In this document: positions 40,755 to 49,366 of the stretch, piece after piece | Position numbering within the stretch: the first letter of the stretch is position 1 | Layout of the letters: every line of letters begins with the position of its first letter | Origin: Microbacterium cremeum | GTDB taxonomy: Bacteria; Actinomycetota; Actinomycetes; Actinomycetales; Microbacteriaceae | NCBI RefSeq assembly: GCF_015277855.1 | Contig: NZ_CP063812.1 | Coordinates: 1,550,001 to 1,614,000, forward strand | DNA: 64,000 nt | Direction of reading: 5' to 3' | Translations under genes and position numbers: made by a program | The notes under the pieces: model-generated | The model's input: the letters and a program-made list of their open reading frames with translations, nothing else | What the model was told of the DNA's origin: nothing | Databases searched by the model: none

Positions 40755-41489
40755 ATGGCTACCAAACTGCCGGCGTCGGGAGCGCTGCCCGAAGGGCAGG
40801 ATCCGGGATGCGACACCTCGGGCCTGCTCCTCGTGCATCGCATCTTCCGATGGCTCTACCGCGAGTTGCCGCTGCTGGTTCGCGAGGTCGCGGCCGGCGA
40901 CGTCGAGCGTGCGGCGATCGTCGGACGCTACGCGCACCTCGACTTCTTCGCATTGCACATGCATCACGAGACCGAAGACATCGCACTGTGGGATCGCCTC
41001 ACGTCGCGAGACCCCGCATGCGCGCTGCACGTCGATCAGATGCGGGCGCAGCACGCCGAGGTGAGCGCGCAGCTGGCTCGCATCGAGCCGCAACTGGCGC
41101 CGTGGGTCGCGAGCGCCGACCCCGGCCTCCGCGACAGATTCGCCTCCGACATCGAGATGCTGCGCGACACGCTGTCGGTGCATCTCGTGCAAGAAGAGGA
41201 CGAGATCATGCCCGTCGCCGGCGCTGTCCTCTCGCAGCAGGAGTGGGACTGGATGGAAGAGCACACGCGCGCGACTCTGGCGGCGCACCGCAAGGAGCTG
41301 GGGAAGGACGTCATGGCGTTGCAGATCGGTCTGCTGATCGCGAGCGTCCCGGAAGACGAACGCGAAGAGTGGCAGCGGGCGAACATCCCCGCACCGATCC
41401 GACTGCTGTATGCGCTGCTGATGAAGAGGAAGTACGACCGGGCGATGCGCGAGCTCTACCCGGACCGCCCCGTTCCCGCGATGGTGTGA
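40755..41489 (+). CDS. Hemerythrin-domain protein
   Basis: This encodes 244 residues with a four-helix HHE cation-binding domain: LVHRIFRWLYRELPLLVREV, then FFALHMHHETEDIALW and TLSVHLVQEEDEIMPV give the His/Glu iron ligands. It probably binds O2 or NO, or stores iron in the cytoplasm. ATG 40755 was chosen because GGGGAATGGGGAG lies upstream and it begins the conserved part. A short SRPBCC gene follows after 5 bp, likely in one transcript. Confidence 0.82.
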   Translation: MATKLPASGALPEGQDPGCDTSGLLLVHRIFRWLYRELPLLVREVAAGDVERAAIVGRYAHLDFFALHMHHETEDIALWDRLTSRDPACALHVDQMRAQHAEVSAQLARIEPQLAPWVASADPGLRDRFASDIEMLRDTLSVHLVQEEDEIMPVAGAVLSQQEWDWMEEHTRATLAAHRKELGKDVMALQIGLLIASVPEDEREEWQRANIPAPIRLLYALLMKRKYDRAMRELYPDRPVPAMV

Positions 41490-41494
41490 CGATC

Positions 41495-41962
41495 ATGTGG
41501 CGGCGCGTCTACCTCGACGTTCACGTCCCGTTTCCACCGGAGCGCGTGTTCCCGTACCTCGCCGATCCTGCACGATGGCCGGTGTTCGCGCCGGCCGTGG
41601 AGTTCCGTCAGCGGATCGGTGACGGGCCACCCGACGTCGGCAGTAGATGGAGCGCGGTCGACCGCATCATCGGCCCCTTCAGAGTGCGGTTCACCGACGT
41701 GCTCGAGAGCATCGAGCCGCCGCGTCGCGTCGTCTGGCACTCGACCTCGCCCTGGAACTCCCGTGTGGAGTACATCTGCGACGCGGACGGTGAGGGGACG
41801 CGAGTCCGCGCCGACTACGGAGGCGACGTCTCGGGCTGGCTCCGCGCCGTGGCGCTTCTTCCCACGTTCGTGCTCTCCCGCATCCTGATGCGGGACTTCC
41901 GCGGCCTGACTCGAGTGCTCGCCGCGGAAGACCGCAGCATGAGGTCGCCGATCGAGAGGTAG
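41495..41962 (+). CDS. SRPBCC (START-like) family protein
   Basis: This encodes 155 residues with the polyketide-cyclase/dehydrase fold pattern: VYLDVHVPFPPERVFPYLAD, PARWPVFAPAVEFRQRIGDG, then FTDVLESIEPPRRVVWHSTS and a C-terminal helix GWLRAVALLPTFVLSRILMR. It probably binds a hydrophobic ligand; no catalytic residue can be named. It follows the hemerythrin gene closely. Confidence 0.82.
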   Translation: MWRRVYLDVHVPFPPERVFPYLADPARWPVFAPAVEFRQRIGDGPPDVGSRWSAVDRIIGPFRVRFTDVLESIEPPRRVVWHSTSPWNSRVEYICDADGEGTRVRADYGGDVSGWLRAVALLPTFVLSRILMRDFRGLTRVLAAEDRSMRSPIER

Positions 41963-41969
41963 GCGGGCC

Positions 41970-43322
41970 TCAGCCGGCGGTCCAGACGCGCTCGATCGGA
42001 ATCGCGCGCTGCAGGACGTTCGAGGCTGCCCGGTGTCCGGACAGCAGGGCCGCGGTGACCGTGGCGGGGTCATCCGTCCAGGTCGCCTCGCCGGCGAGGT
42101 GCAGGACACCGCCGATCGGCGCTGCGAGGTCGTCGTGGTCGGCCGTCGTCGATCCGACGGTCATGTAGGCGTACGAGCCGTGCGAGTACGGGTCGTCCTG
42201 CCAGTCCGTGACGTGCACGTGGCTCGGGCGTTCCACCCGGTCGCCGTAGAGCCGGCGCAGCTGCGTGAGCACCGACTCGACGATCTGCTCCTCGCTCCAG
42301 TCGCGCGTGCCCACCGCCGCCGGCCCGGCGGCGAACGTCAGCAGCGTCGGCACACCATGCACGCGGGTGAGGTCGTACCAGGAGTGCCACCAGCGACCCT
42401 CGTCGCCCTGCTGCCGGATGGCGTACACTCCGTCGTCCCAGAACCTCGTGGGGAAACGCAGGAACACCTTCTCGAACGCGTTCATGCGCAGGCGGCCGAG
42501 GGCGCCCGTGTGGGGAGCGGGCAGCGGGGGCTCGATCGTGAAGTCGTCGGACTGCAGCACCCCCACCGGCACGGTCAGGACGGCGTCGCCCGCGGTGAAG
42601 CGGCCCCGGTCGGTCGTCACGACCACGCCGTCGGCCGACCAGTGCACGTGCGAGACGACATGGGTGAGGCGCACGTCGAGTCCCTCGGCGAGGCGTCGGG
42701 GGAGGTGGTCGTACCCGTCGGGGAAGACCACCTCATCGCCGTCGATGGAGTCGTCGTCGAGACCGTGGGCGGCGAGATCCTCGATCCACGCGCCGTACTG
42801 CTCCTCGGACCGGTGCTCGAGGAACTCCCGCACCCGTTGAGCGCGCTCATCGGGCCACCCCTGTGCGGCCAGTGCCGTCTCGGTGACGTCACGGTACGAG
42901 GCATCCGGCGCGGAATCGGCGATCACGTCGACCAGGGTCTCGTCGACGGTGCGGATGTCGTCCGCGAAGCGCCGCGCCGCGGCATCCGTCAGCCGGCTTC
43001 CGTCAGGTCCGTAGTAGGCGATCGGCCGGCTGTCGGGCTGGTAGCCGCCCACGGTGAACTCGACGGAGCGCATGCCGAGGGCCGCTGCGGCGGCGGCGAC
43101 GGGAGAATCCGCGATGCCATGGATCCAGGAGGCGCCGAGATCGGTGGCGAGCCCGAACCGGCGGTCGGTCACGACTCTGCCTCCGACGCGGTCGCGCGCC
43201 TCGAGCACGACCACGCGCGCACCTGCCTGCGCGAGGAGCCGGGCGGTGGTCAGCCCGGCCACCCCGGCGCCGACCACGATCGTGTCGAAGGAATCCACCC
43301 CTGCGTCCTGTTCTGCCGTCAT
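41970..43322 (-). CDS. Flavin-dependent amine oxidase
   Basis: This encodes 450 residues. An N-terminal FAD-binding Rossmann motif (TIVVGAGVAGLTTARLLAQA, then RVVVLEARDRVGGRV) is followed by the conserved DLGASWIHG. The C-terminal GGVLHLAGEATWTDDPATVT loop, which closes over the flavin, has the family's usual GE-x-T core. It is related to plant and bacterial polyamine or monoamine oxidases. The substrate (polyamine, amino acid or aromatic amine) cannot be set from sequence. It lies 10 bp downstream of yaeQ on the same strand. Confidence 0.88.
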   Translation of the reverse strand: MTAEQDAGVDSFDTIVVGAGVAGLTTARLLAQAGARVVVLEARDRVGGRVVTDRRFGLATDLGASWIHGIADSPVAAAAAALGMRSVEFTVGGYQPDSRPIAYYGPDGSRLTDAAARRFADDIRTVDETLVDVIADSAPDASYRDVTETALAAQGWPDERAQRVREFLEHRSEEQYGAWIEDLAAHGLDDDSIDGDEVVFPDGYDHLPRRLAEGLDVRLTHVVSHVHWSADGVVVTTDRGRFTAGDAVLTVPVGVLQSDDFTIEPPLPAPHTGALGRLRMNAFEKVFLRFPTRFWDDGVYAIRQQGDEGRWWHSWYDLTRVHGVPTLLTFAAGPAAVGTRDWSEEQIVESVLTQLRRLYGDRVERPSHVHVTDWQDDPYSHGSYAYMTVGSTTADHDDLAAPIGGVLHLAGEATWTDDPATVTAALLSGHRAASNVLQRAIPIERVWTAG

Positions 43323-43332
43323 GGCGGCGGTC

Positions 43333-43872
43333 TCACACGATCCCGCGGGCGTGGATGTCGGACTCCAGCGTCGCGCCGTCCACGTCGAGGTAGATGCGCC
43401 GCTCCGTGATCGACAGCGTCAGCGTGTTGCGGCGCTCGAGGCGGGCGACCGCCGCGTCGATGAACCCCGGGTCGAAGGTGTACACCACGATGTCTTCCGC
43501 GCGGTGGATCCGCTTGCCCGCCCAGGGAGCTGTGACCTTGGCCGGGTCGCGGTGGGTGTACACCACGGTGCGCTCGGCCAGCATGCTGCCGGTGTGAAGG
43601 CGCGCGGCATCCGGGGCTCCGACCTCGATCCACGCGGTGAGGCGGCCCGTGGCGTCCTTGACGAGGACGGCCGGCTCATCGGTCGCCGAGATGCCCTCGC
43701 TGAACGCGATGCCCTCGGTGTACTCGAGGCAGTACGCCAGCACGCGCGTGACCATGAAGGCGTCGGTCTCGGACGCGTGGCGGGCGACGCGCAGCGAGAG
43801 GTCCTCGTAGACGCCGCGGTCGACGTCGGCCAGCTGCACCGCGAAGGTGTGGATCGTCGCGCCGATCGCCAT
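43333..43872 (-). CDS. YaeQ family protein
   Basis: This encodes 179 residues that match YaeQ along the whole length: MAIGATIHTFAVQLADVDRG, SLRVARHASETDAFMVTRVL, AYCLEYTEGIAFSEGIS, WIEVGAPDAARLHTGSMLAE, VVYTHRDP and LTLSITERRIYLDV. The fold is a PD-(D/E)XK nuclease-like core; the biological role is unsettled. It is followed by the amine oxidase gene after 10 bp and preceded by a lipoprotein gene. Confidence 0.9.
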   Translation of the reverse strand: MAIGATIHTFAVQLADVDRGVYEDLSLRVARHASETDAFMVTRVLAYCLEYTEGIAFSEGISATDEPAVLVKDATGRLTAWIEVGAPDAARLHTGSMLAERTVVYTHRDPAKVTAPWAGKRIHRAEDIVVYTFDPGFIDAAVARLERRNTLTLSITERRIYLDVDGATLESDIHARGIV

Positions 43873-43900
43873 TGTCGAAGTCCGCCTCAGTCTCGCGTGC

Positions 43901-44476
43901 TCAGCTCTTGGGCCACTCGATGAGCAGGATCCCCTGCTTCGTGTCGGCGAACTTCACGGTGCCGCCGATGAAGAGGTAGGTCATGCCGTAGCCGTTCTCG
44001 TCGGCCGCGATCGCGGTCTCGGGGCTCTCGGTGATGTAGACGCCCTCGCCGGCCTCTTCGCGCAGCCAGCCCTGATCCACGAGCTCGGCCTGGGCCGCTG
44101 CGGCGTCCTCGTCGGAGATCTCGGCCCACCCGAACATCTGGCCGTGGTCGCCTGCAGGACTGTCGAAGTCGGCCCACACGCACCGCAGGCCGTCCGGCAC
44201 CTCCAGGCTGCCGATGTAGAACGGCTCGGCACGCACCGTCCATCCGACGCTGTCGAAGTCGGCGACCACGGCCTCGCCGATGAGCGTCTCGCACGTCGGG
44301 TCCGCCGAGGACGCCGGCTCGGGCTCGGGAGTCGACGAGGGCTCGGTCGCCGGCGGCGCCGCCGTGGCGGTCGTCGTCGGCTCGGGGTCGGGGGAGTCGG
44401 ATGCGGCGCACGCGCTCATGACGAGGGCGCTCAGCGCGAGGACGGCGGCGGCGCCGAGGATGCGGAGGGACGACAT
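43901..44476 (-). CDS. Putative lipoprotein (paralogue of 34185-34790)
   Basis: This encodes 191 residues. The lipobox is VMSAC (Cys23). A Thr/Pro/Glu linker precedes a domain with two Cys (DPTCETL, LRCVWAD) and a GYGMTYLFIGGTVKFAD ending, matching its paralogue near smpB in plan. It is anchored at the outer face of the membrane; its function is unknown. It lies between hisN and yaeQ on the same strand. Confidence 0.8.
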   Translation of the reverse strand: MSSLRILGAAAVLALSALVMSACAASDSPDPEPTTTATAAPPATEPSSTPEPEPASSADPTCETLIGEAVVADFDSVGWTVRAEPFYIGSLEVPDGLRCVWADFDSPAGDHGQMFGWAEISDEDAAAAQAELVDQGWLREEAGEGVYITESPETAIAADENGYGMTYLFIGGTVKFADTKQGILLIEWPKS

Positions 44477-44513
44477 GGGGGAGGACTCCGGTGGGGGATG
44501 GGGAGTGGGGCGT

Positions 44514-45341
44514 TCAGTCGGTGTGGAGGAGACGGAGGTACGCGTCGTGGAGCACGCGGTTCGTGGCCAGCGACGACAGCTCCGACAGCGAGTCACGGCC
44601 CTCGAACGAGGTGAAGCGACCGCCCGCCTCGGTGACGATCGGGACGAGCGCGGCGATGTCGTACTCCTTGACGCCGAACTCGGCCACGAACTCGAGGCGT
44701 CCTTCGGCGAGCAGCATGTACGGCCACGCGTCGCCGTACCCGCGGTCGCGCCACACGGCGGACGTCAGGCGCTCGAGCGCGTCGAGCCGCCCGGCCTCGC
44801 GCCATTGCGCGATGCTCTGGAAGCTCACGCTCGAGTCGGAGATCGAGTCGACCGTCGACACCGCGAGCCGTGCGGGTTCGCCCGACGGAGTGTTCGTCCA
44901 GGCGCCGAGGCCGGTCGCGGCCCACCATCGGCGCCCGATCGCGGGCTGGCTCGCGACGCCGACCCGGGGGATCCCGTCGATCGCCAGCGCGATCAGCGTG
45001 GTCCACATCGGGATGCCCTTGAGATAGTTGGCGGTGCCGTCGATCGGGTCGATGATCCACTGCCGCGACGACTCGCCGCTGATGCCGTACTCCTCGCCGA
45101 AGACGCTGTCACCGGGTCGCTCGGTCTCGAGGACGGCCCGGATGGCGCGCTCCGTGGCCAGGTCGGCCTCGGTCACGTGGGTGGTGTCGGCCTTGGTGCG
45201 CACATCGAGATCGGCAGCATCGAAGCGTGACATGGATGCCGCGTCCGCCGCGTCGGCGAGACGCAGAGCCAGGTCGAGATCGGCCTCGAGATCCCCCTCG
45301 AACGGCGCATCGAACGTCGGATCGGGGGGTGCGGCGGTCAC
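44514..45341 (-). CDS. hisN: Histidinol-phosphate phosphatase (inositol monophosphatase family)
   Basis: This encodes 275 residues with the IMPase-fold metal motifs: VFGEEYG (Glu) and the WIIDPIDGTANYLKGIPMWT core (two Asp), then RDRGYGDAWPYMLLAEGRLE and VKEYDIAALVPIVTEAGG. The GTANYLKG form and the Trp-rich ATGLGAWTN region are typical of actinobacterial HisN, which removes phosphate from histidinol phosphate in histidine synthesis. A general inositol-phosphate phosphatase cannot be fully excluded. GTG start. Confidence 0.85.
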   Translation of the reverse strand: MTAAPPDPTFDAPFEGDLEADLDLALRLADAADAASMSRFDAADLDVRTKADTTHVTEADLATERAIRAVLETERPGDSVFGEEYGISGESSRQWIIDPIDGTANYLKGIPMWTTLIALAIDGIPRVGVASQPAIGRRWWAATGLGAWTNTPSGEPARLAVSTVDSISDSSVSFQSIAQWREAGRLDALERLTSAVWRDRGYGDAWPYMLLAEGRLEFVAEFGVKEYDIAALVPIVTEAGGRFTSFEGRDSLSELSSLATNRVLHDAYLRLLHTD

Positions 45342-45436
45342 GTGACCAGGATAGTCGCGCCGCCTGCCATCTCGATTTCATGAGACGCGATCGTGATGGT
45401 AATGTTGATCCTCGGTTCGCCTCGTCGCGAACCACG

Positions 45437-45512
45437 CACCTCTAGCTCAATCGGCAGAGCAACTGACTCTTAATCAGTGGGTTCTGGGTTCGAGTCCCAG
45501 GGGGTGCACCAC
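45437..45512 (+). tRNA. tRNA-Lys (CUU)
   Basis: Acceptor stem GCACCTC/GGGGTGC, D arm TAGCTCAATCGGCAGAGCA, anticodon stem ACTGA/TCAGT with loop CTCTTAA (anticodon CUU), T arm CTGGGTTCGAGTCCCAG and an encoded 3' CCA. An intrinsic terminator follows at once. Confidence 0.97.
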
Positions 45513-45514
45513 TG

Positions 45515-45544
45515 AAGAGGGCGGCCTGCGGGCCGCCCTCTTCT
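45515..45544 (+). terminator. Terminator after tRNA-Lys
   Basis: A perfect 13-bp stem (GAAGAGGGCGGCC with GGCCGCCCTCTTC) around TGCG begins 3 bp after the tRNA. A short T/C run follows. Confidence 0.88.
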
Positions 45545-45611
45545 GCGTTCCGGCAACCCCGCCCGCTTCGTCGCGATTCGGTAACGACGCCGCCATGAGG
45601 CGCGTCTCGAC

Positions 45612-45640
45612 TTGACCCGGGTGCGTACGTTTCCTACATT
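45612..45640 (+). promoter_or_regulatory. Sigma-70-type promoter of the liv operon
   Basis: TTGACC (45612-45617) and TACATT (45635-45640) are separated by exactly 17 bp, the best canonical promoter in the window. Transcription should start near 45647, leaving a 5' leader of about 67 nt before the livK start codon. Confidence 0.75.
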
Positions 45641-45644
45641 GCAA

Positions 45645-45668
45645 GAACCTGAATCACGTTTCAGGTTC
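45645..45668 (+). promoter_or_regulatory. Perfect inverted repeat at the liv transcription start
   Basis: GAACCTGAA (45645-45653) and TTCAGGTTC (45660-45668) are perfect 9-bp arms with a 6-bp loop. The repeat overlaps the expected start point and early leader, so it is either an operator (for the TetR or IclR protein of the locus) or a leader hairpin. Confidence 0.65.
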
Positions 45669-45713
45669 ATGCTCTCGAAGCATCAGATCCTTCCAATGGG
45701 GAAAGGCACGCAC

Positions 45714-46913
45714 ATGCGGGTTACGAAGAAGTTGCTCCTGGGGTCCGTGGTTGCCACGGCAGCGCTCGCCCTGGCGGCGTGCGCGCCGACGACGGCGCCG
45801 GGCGGGGAGTCCACCGAGGGCGACGGGCCCACGGAGGTCACCGTCGGCATCGTCACGAGCGAGTCGGGCCCGCTCGCGGGCTACGGCAAGCAGTACCTCG
45901 ACGCGTTCGAGGCTGGCCTCGACTACGCCACCGACGGCACCGGTGAGATCGACGGCACGACGATCACCGTGGAGTACCGCGACGACGCCGGCGACCCCGA
46001 CAAGGCGGTCACCGCCGTCAAGGAGCTCATCGGCGAGGGCGTCAACATCATCGCGGGCACGGCATCGTCGGGTGTCGCACTGGCCGTGGCCGAGCAGGCC
46101 GCGCAGAACCAGGTGCTCTACATCTCGGGTCCGGCTGCCGCCGACGCCATCACCGGCATCAACGAGTACACCTTCCGCTCCGGGCGCCAGAGTGCGCAGG
46201 ACGTCGCGACCGCCGGTACGTTCCTCGACGACATCGAGGGCAAGACCGTCGCCGTCTTCGCACAGGACAACGCGTTCGGCCAGGGCAACGTGGCCGCCGT
46301 CGACGCGATCCTCGGCGGCAAGGGAGCGACTGTCACGCCGGTGCTGGTCGCGGAGGACGTGACCGAGTTCACCCCCTTCGCGCAGCAGGTGCTCGCCGCT
46401 TCTCCTGATCTCGTGTTCGTCGCGTGGGCCGGAGCGACCTCGGGTGCCATGTGGCAGGCGATGAGCCAGCAGGGCGTGCTCGACGAGATCCCCGTCGTCA
46501 CCGGACTCGGCGACGCCGCGACGTTCGGCGCGTACGGCGAGGCCTCGGAGAAGATCGACTTCCTGAACCACTACTTCGCGGGAGCCCCCGACAACGACGT
46601 CAACTCGGCGATGGTCGAGGCGATCGAGGAGGCCGGCGGCACGCCCGACCTGTTCAGCCCCGACGGCTTCAACGCGGCCATCATGATCGTCCAGGCGATC
46701 AAGGAGGGCAAGGGCGACGTCGACGCGATGGTCGCAGCGCTCGAGGGCTTCGAGTTCGAGGGACCCAAGGGCGCCATGACCGTGCGCGAGAGCGACCACG
46801 CGCTCATCCAGGAGATGTACCAGGTGCGCCTCGTCGCCGACGGCGACAGCTTCGTGCCCGAGCTGGTCGACACGGTGGACGCCGACGAAGTCGCGCCCGC
46901 CGAAGCGGACTGA
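45714..46913 (+). CDS. livK: ABC transporter substrate-binding lipoprotein (LivJ/LivK-like)
   Basis: This encodes 399 residues. A signal peptide ends at lipobox ALAAC (Cys22), and a type I periplasmic-binding fold with LivJ-like strands follows (VTVGIVTSESGPLAGYGKQY, DPDKAVTAVKELIGEGVNI, VLYISGPAAADAITG). It captures the ligand outside the membrane for the LivHMGF permease. The ligand cannot be read from sequence: the family spans branched-chain amino acids, aromatics, urea and short organic acids, and the adjoining catabolic genes argue for an organic acid. ATG 45714 has GGGAAAGG upstream. Confidence 0.9.
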   Translation: MRVTKKLLLGSVVATAALALAACAPTTAPGGESTEGDGPTEVTVGIVTSESGPLAGYGKQYLDAFEAGLDYATDGTGEIDGTTITVEYRDDAGDPDKAVTAVKELIGEGVNIIAGTASSGVALAVAEQAAQNQVLYISGPAAADAITGINEYTFRSGRQSAQDVATAGTFLDDIEGKTVAVFAQDNAFGQGNVAAVDAILGGKGATVTPVLVAEDVTEFTPFAQQVLAASPDLVFVAWAGATSGAMWQAMSQQGVLDEIPVVTGLGDAATFGAYGEASEKIDFLNHYFAGAPDNDVNSAMVEAIEEAGGTPDLFSPDGFNAAIMIVQAIKEGKGDVDAMVAALEGFEFEGPKGAMTVRESDHALIQEMYQVRLVADGDSFVPELVDTVDADEVAPAEAD

Positions 46914-46932
46914 TCGGGAGCGGCACCGCACG

Positions 46933-47748
46933 ATGAGCACCCCACCCCCGTCCGCCCCGGACGCGCCCGCTGCGCGCCGCGGCTCACCGCTCAAGATCGA
47001 CGGCCTCGGCCTGCAGATCGGCGGCGCGACGATTCTGAAGGATGTCGCACTCGACGTCGCCGCCGGCTCGCTGGTCGGCGTGATCGGGCCCAACGGCGCC
47101 GGCAAGACCACGCTGTTCAACGTGATCTCGGGGCTCATGAAGCCCACCGCCGGTCGCGTCGTCCTCGACGGCCGTGACATCACGACGGCGTCCGTGCCCG
47201 CCCGGGCGCGGGCGGGGCTGGGGCGCACGTTCCAGACCTCGAGCCTCTTCCCGAGGCTCACGGTGCTCGAGAACGTGCGCCTGGCGGCACAGGTGTCGCT
47301 CGGCGGCTCGACGTCGCTGCTCCGATTCCCGAGTCCGACGGATGCCGCGACCCGGCAGGCGCTCGACATGCTCGATGTGGTGGGGCTCACCCACATGCGC
47401 GACGCGTACGCGGGCGACATCTCGCACGGCGACAAGCGCAAGCTCGAGATCGCCGTGCTCCTCGCCACGGACGCGAGCATCGTGCTGCTGGACGAGCCCA
47501 TGGCCGGTGTCGCTTCCGGCGACGTCCCGGGCCTCGTCCAGAACATCCGCGACATGCAGCGCGAGAAGGGGTGCACGCTCCTCATGGTCGAGCACCACAT
47601 CGACGTGCTGATGGGACTCGTCGAGAAGGTCGCCGTAATGTACTTCGGCAGCATCATCGCCTACGACACGCCGCAGCGCGTCATGGACGACCCGATCGTG
47701 CAGAGCGCGTACCTCGGCACCGGCGCCGCGGGGACGGAGGCGGCATGA
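46933..47748 (+). CDS. livG: ABC transporter ATPase LivG
   Basis: This encodes 271 residues with Walker A GPNGAGKTT, a Q-loop RTFQTSSLFP, the signature degenerated to ISHGDKRKLEIAVLLATDAS (SHGDK in place of the common SYGQQ), Walker B IVLLDEPMAG and switch His VEHHID. The fold and length match LivG. The degenerate signature is normal for this subfamily. It is coupled to livF by ATGA. Confidence 0.9.
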   Translation: MSTPPPSAPDAPAARRGSPLKIDGLGLQIGGATILKDVALDVAAGSLVGVIGPNGAGKTTLFNVISGLMKPTAGRVVLDGRDITTASVPARARAGLGRTFQTSSLFPRLTVLENVRLAAQVSLGGSTSLLRFPSPTDAATRQALDMLDVVGLTHMRDAYAGDISHGDKRKLEIAVLLATDASIVLLDEPMAGVASGDVPGLVQNIRDMQREKGCTLLMVEHHIDVLMGLVEKVAVMYFGSIIAYDTPQRVMDDPIVQSAYLGTGAAGTEAA

Positions 47749-48494
47749 GCGCGGCCGATCCCATCCTCACCGTGTCGGGCCTGCGGTGCACGATCGCCGG
47801 CCAGCAGGTCGTCGAGGACGTGTCGCTCGAGGTGCCGGCGACCGGCATCACGGCCGTGCTGGGTCGCAACGGCGTGGGCAAGACGTCGACGCTCCGCGGC
47901 ATCCTCGGTCTCATCCATCGCCGCGGCGAGGTGAGGCTGGCGGGCGAGCGCATCGACGGACTGCCGACGCAACGCATCGTGCAGCGCGGAGTCGGCTACG
48001 TCCCCGAGGACCGGGAGGTGTTCGGCAGGCTGACCGTCGCCGAGAACCTCGCGCTCGCCGAGCGGCAGCGCAATCCCCGCCGCGAGTTCGTCGCCGAGCT
48101 CTTCCCCGATCTCGTCGCACGGCGCGACCAGCAGGCCGGAACGCTCTCGGGCGGGCAGCAGCAGATGGTCTCGGTCGCGCGGGCGCTCCTCAACGACAAC
48201 CGCCTGCTCCTGGTCGACGAGCCCACCAAGGGCCTCGCGCCCCGCATCGTCACGCAGGTCGCCGACGCGCTCGAGGAGGCGTCGAAGACCGTCCCGATCC
48301 TGCTCGTCGAGCAGAACCTCGAGGTGGTGCGCCGGCTCGCGCACGACGCGATCGTCATCGCGGGCGGGCGCGTGGTCCACGTCGGCACCGCGAACGGCAT
48401 CCTCGACGACGAAGACCTCACCCGACGTCTTCTCGGCGTCCACACCGACCACGCCGCCGGCGACACCCTGAGCGAGAGGAGCGGATCCAAGTGA
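47745..48494 (+). CDS. livF: ABC transporter ATPase LivF
   Basis: This encodes 249 residues with Walker A GRNGVGKTS, the GVGYVPEDREVFGRLTVAEN stretch typical of LivF, signature LSGGQQQMVSVARA, Walker B LLLVDEPTKGL and VEQNLE in place of the usual switch His. With LivG it powers import. It is coupled to livG and livH. Confidence 0.92.
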   Translation: MSAADPILTVSGLRCTIAGQQVVEDVSLEVPATGITAVLGRNGVGKTSTLRGILGLIHRRGEVRLAGERIDGLPTQRIVQRGVGYVPEDREVFGRLTVAENLALAERQRNPRREFVAELFPDLVARRDQQAGTLSGGQQQMVSVARALLNDNRLLLVDEPTKGLAPRIVTQVADALEEASKTVPILLVEQNLEVVRRLAHDAIVIAGGRVVHVGTANGILDDEDLTRRLLGVHTDHAAGDTLSERSGSK

Positions 48495-49366
48495 GCACCG
48501 TCATCCTCACCCTCATCACCGGCGTCGGTCTCGGCGCCCTCTACTTCCTCGTGGCGAGCGGCCTCAGCCTCATCTACGGGCTCATGCACGTGCTGAACTT
48601 CGCCCACGGCGCGTTCCTCACCCTGAGCGCATTCATGGGGTTCATGGTCGCGCAGGCCGTCGGCACCGAGTCGTGGGGCTCGTTCCTGCTCTCGATCCTC
48701 GTCGGCGCCGGCGTGGGCGCCGTGTTCGCGACGCTCACCGAGCTGGTGCTGATCCGTCCGCTGTACGAGCGGCACATCGAGCAGGTGCTCGTCACGGTCG
48801 GGCTGTCGTTCGCGGCGGTGGCGCTGTTCGAGGGCATCTGGGGCACCGATCCCATCCACATCGCCGGACCCCCGTGGCTGCGCCAGACCACCGACGTGCT
48901 GGGCGCCCGCATCCCGAACACGTACTGGGTGCTCATGATCGCCGCCGTGCTGGTGCTCGCCGCCCTGGTGCTGTTCCTGCAGAGGACGCGCTACGGCATG
49001 ATCATCCGGGCCGGCGTCGAGAACCGGTCGATGGTGACGGCCCTCGGCATCGACGTGCGGCGCTCCTTCACGCTGGTCTTCGCGATCGGCGGCGCCGCGG
49101 CCGGCATCGGGGGAGTCCTCGCGATGCACTACTCGACGTTCGTCTCGGCCCACCTCGGCCAGACCCTGCTCATCTTCGCGTTCATCGTCACCGTCGTCGG
49201 CGGCCTCGGCTCGCTCACCGGAGCAGCCGTGGCGTCGGTGCTGGTGGCCGTGCTGCAGCAGTTCGCGAACTTCTACCTCGGCGGCACCGGCGACTTCATC
49301 GTCGTGATCCTGCTCGCCCTGGTGCTGCTGGTGCGCCCGGCCGGACTTCTGGGGAGGAAGGCATGA
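48491..49366 (+). CDS. livH: ABC transporter permease LivH
   Basis: This encodes 291 residues, about eight membrane helices, with the LivH pattern GLSLIYGLMHVLNFAHGAFL and TRYGMIIRAGVENRSMVTAL, ALGIDVRRSFTLVFAIGGAA (the coupling loop to the ATPases). The GTG start overlaps the livF stop. Confidence 0.93.
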   Translation: MSTVILTLITGVGLGALYFLVASGLSLIYGLMHVLNFAHGAFLTLSAFMGFMVAQAVGTESWGSFLLSILVGAGVGAVFATLTELVLIRPLYERHIEQVLVTVGLSFAAVALFEGIWGTDPIHIAGPPWLRQTTDVLGARIPNTYWVLMIAAVLVLAALVLFLQRTRYGMIIRAGVENRSMVTALGIDVRRSFTLVFAIGGAAAGIGGVLAMHYSTFVSAHLGQTLLIFAFIVTVVGGLGSLTGAAVASVLVAVLQQFANFYLGGTGDFIVVILLALVLLVRPAGLLGRKA

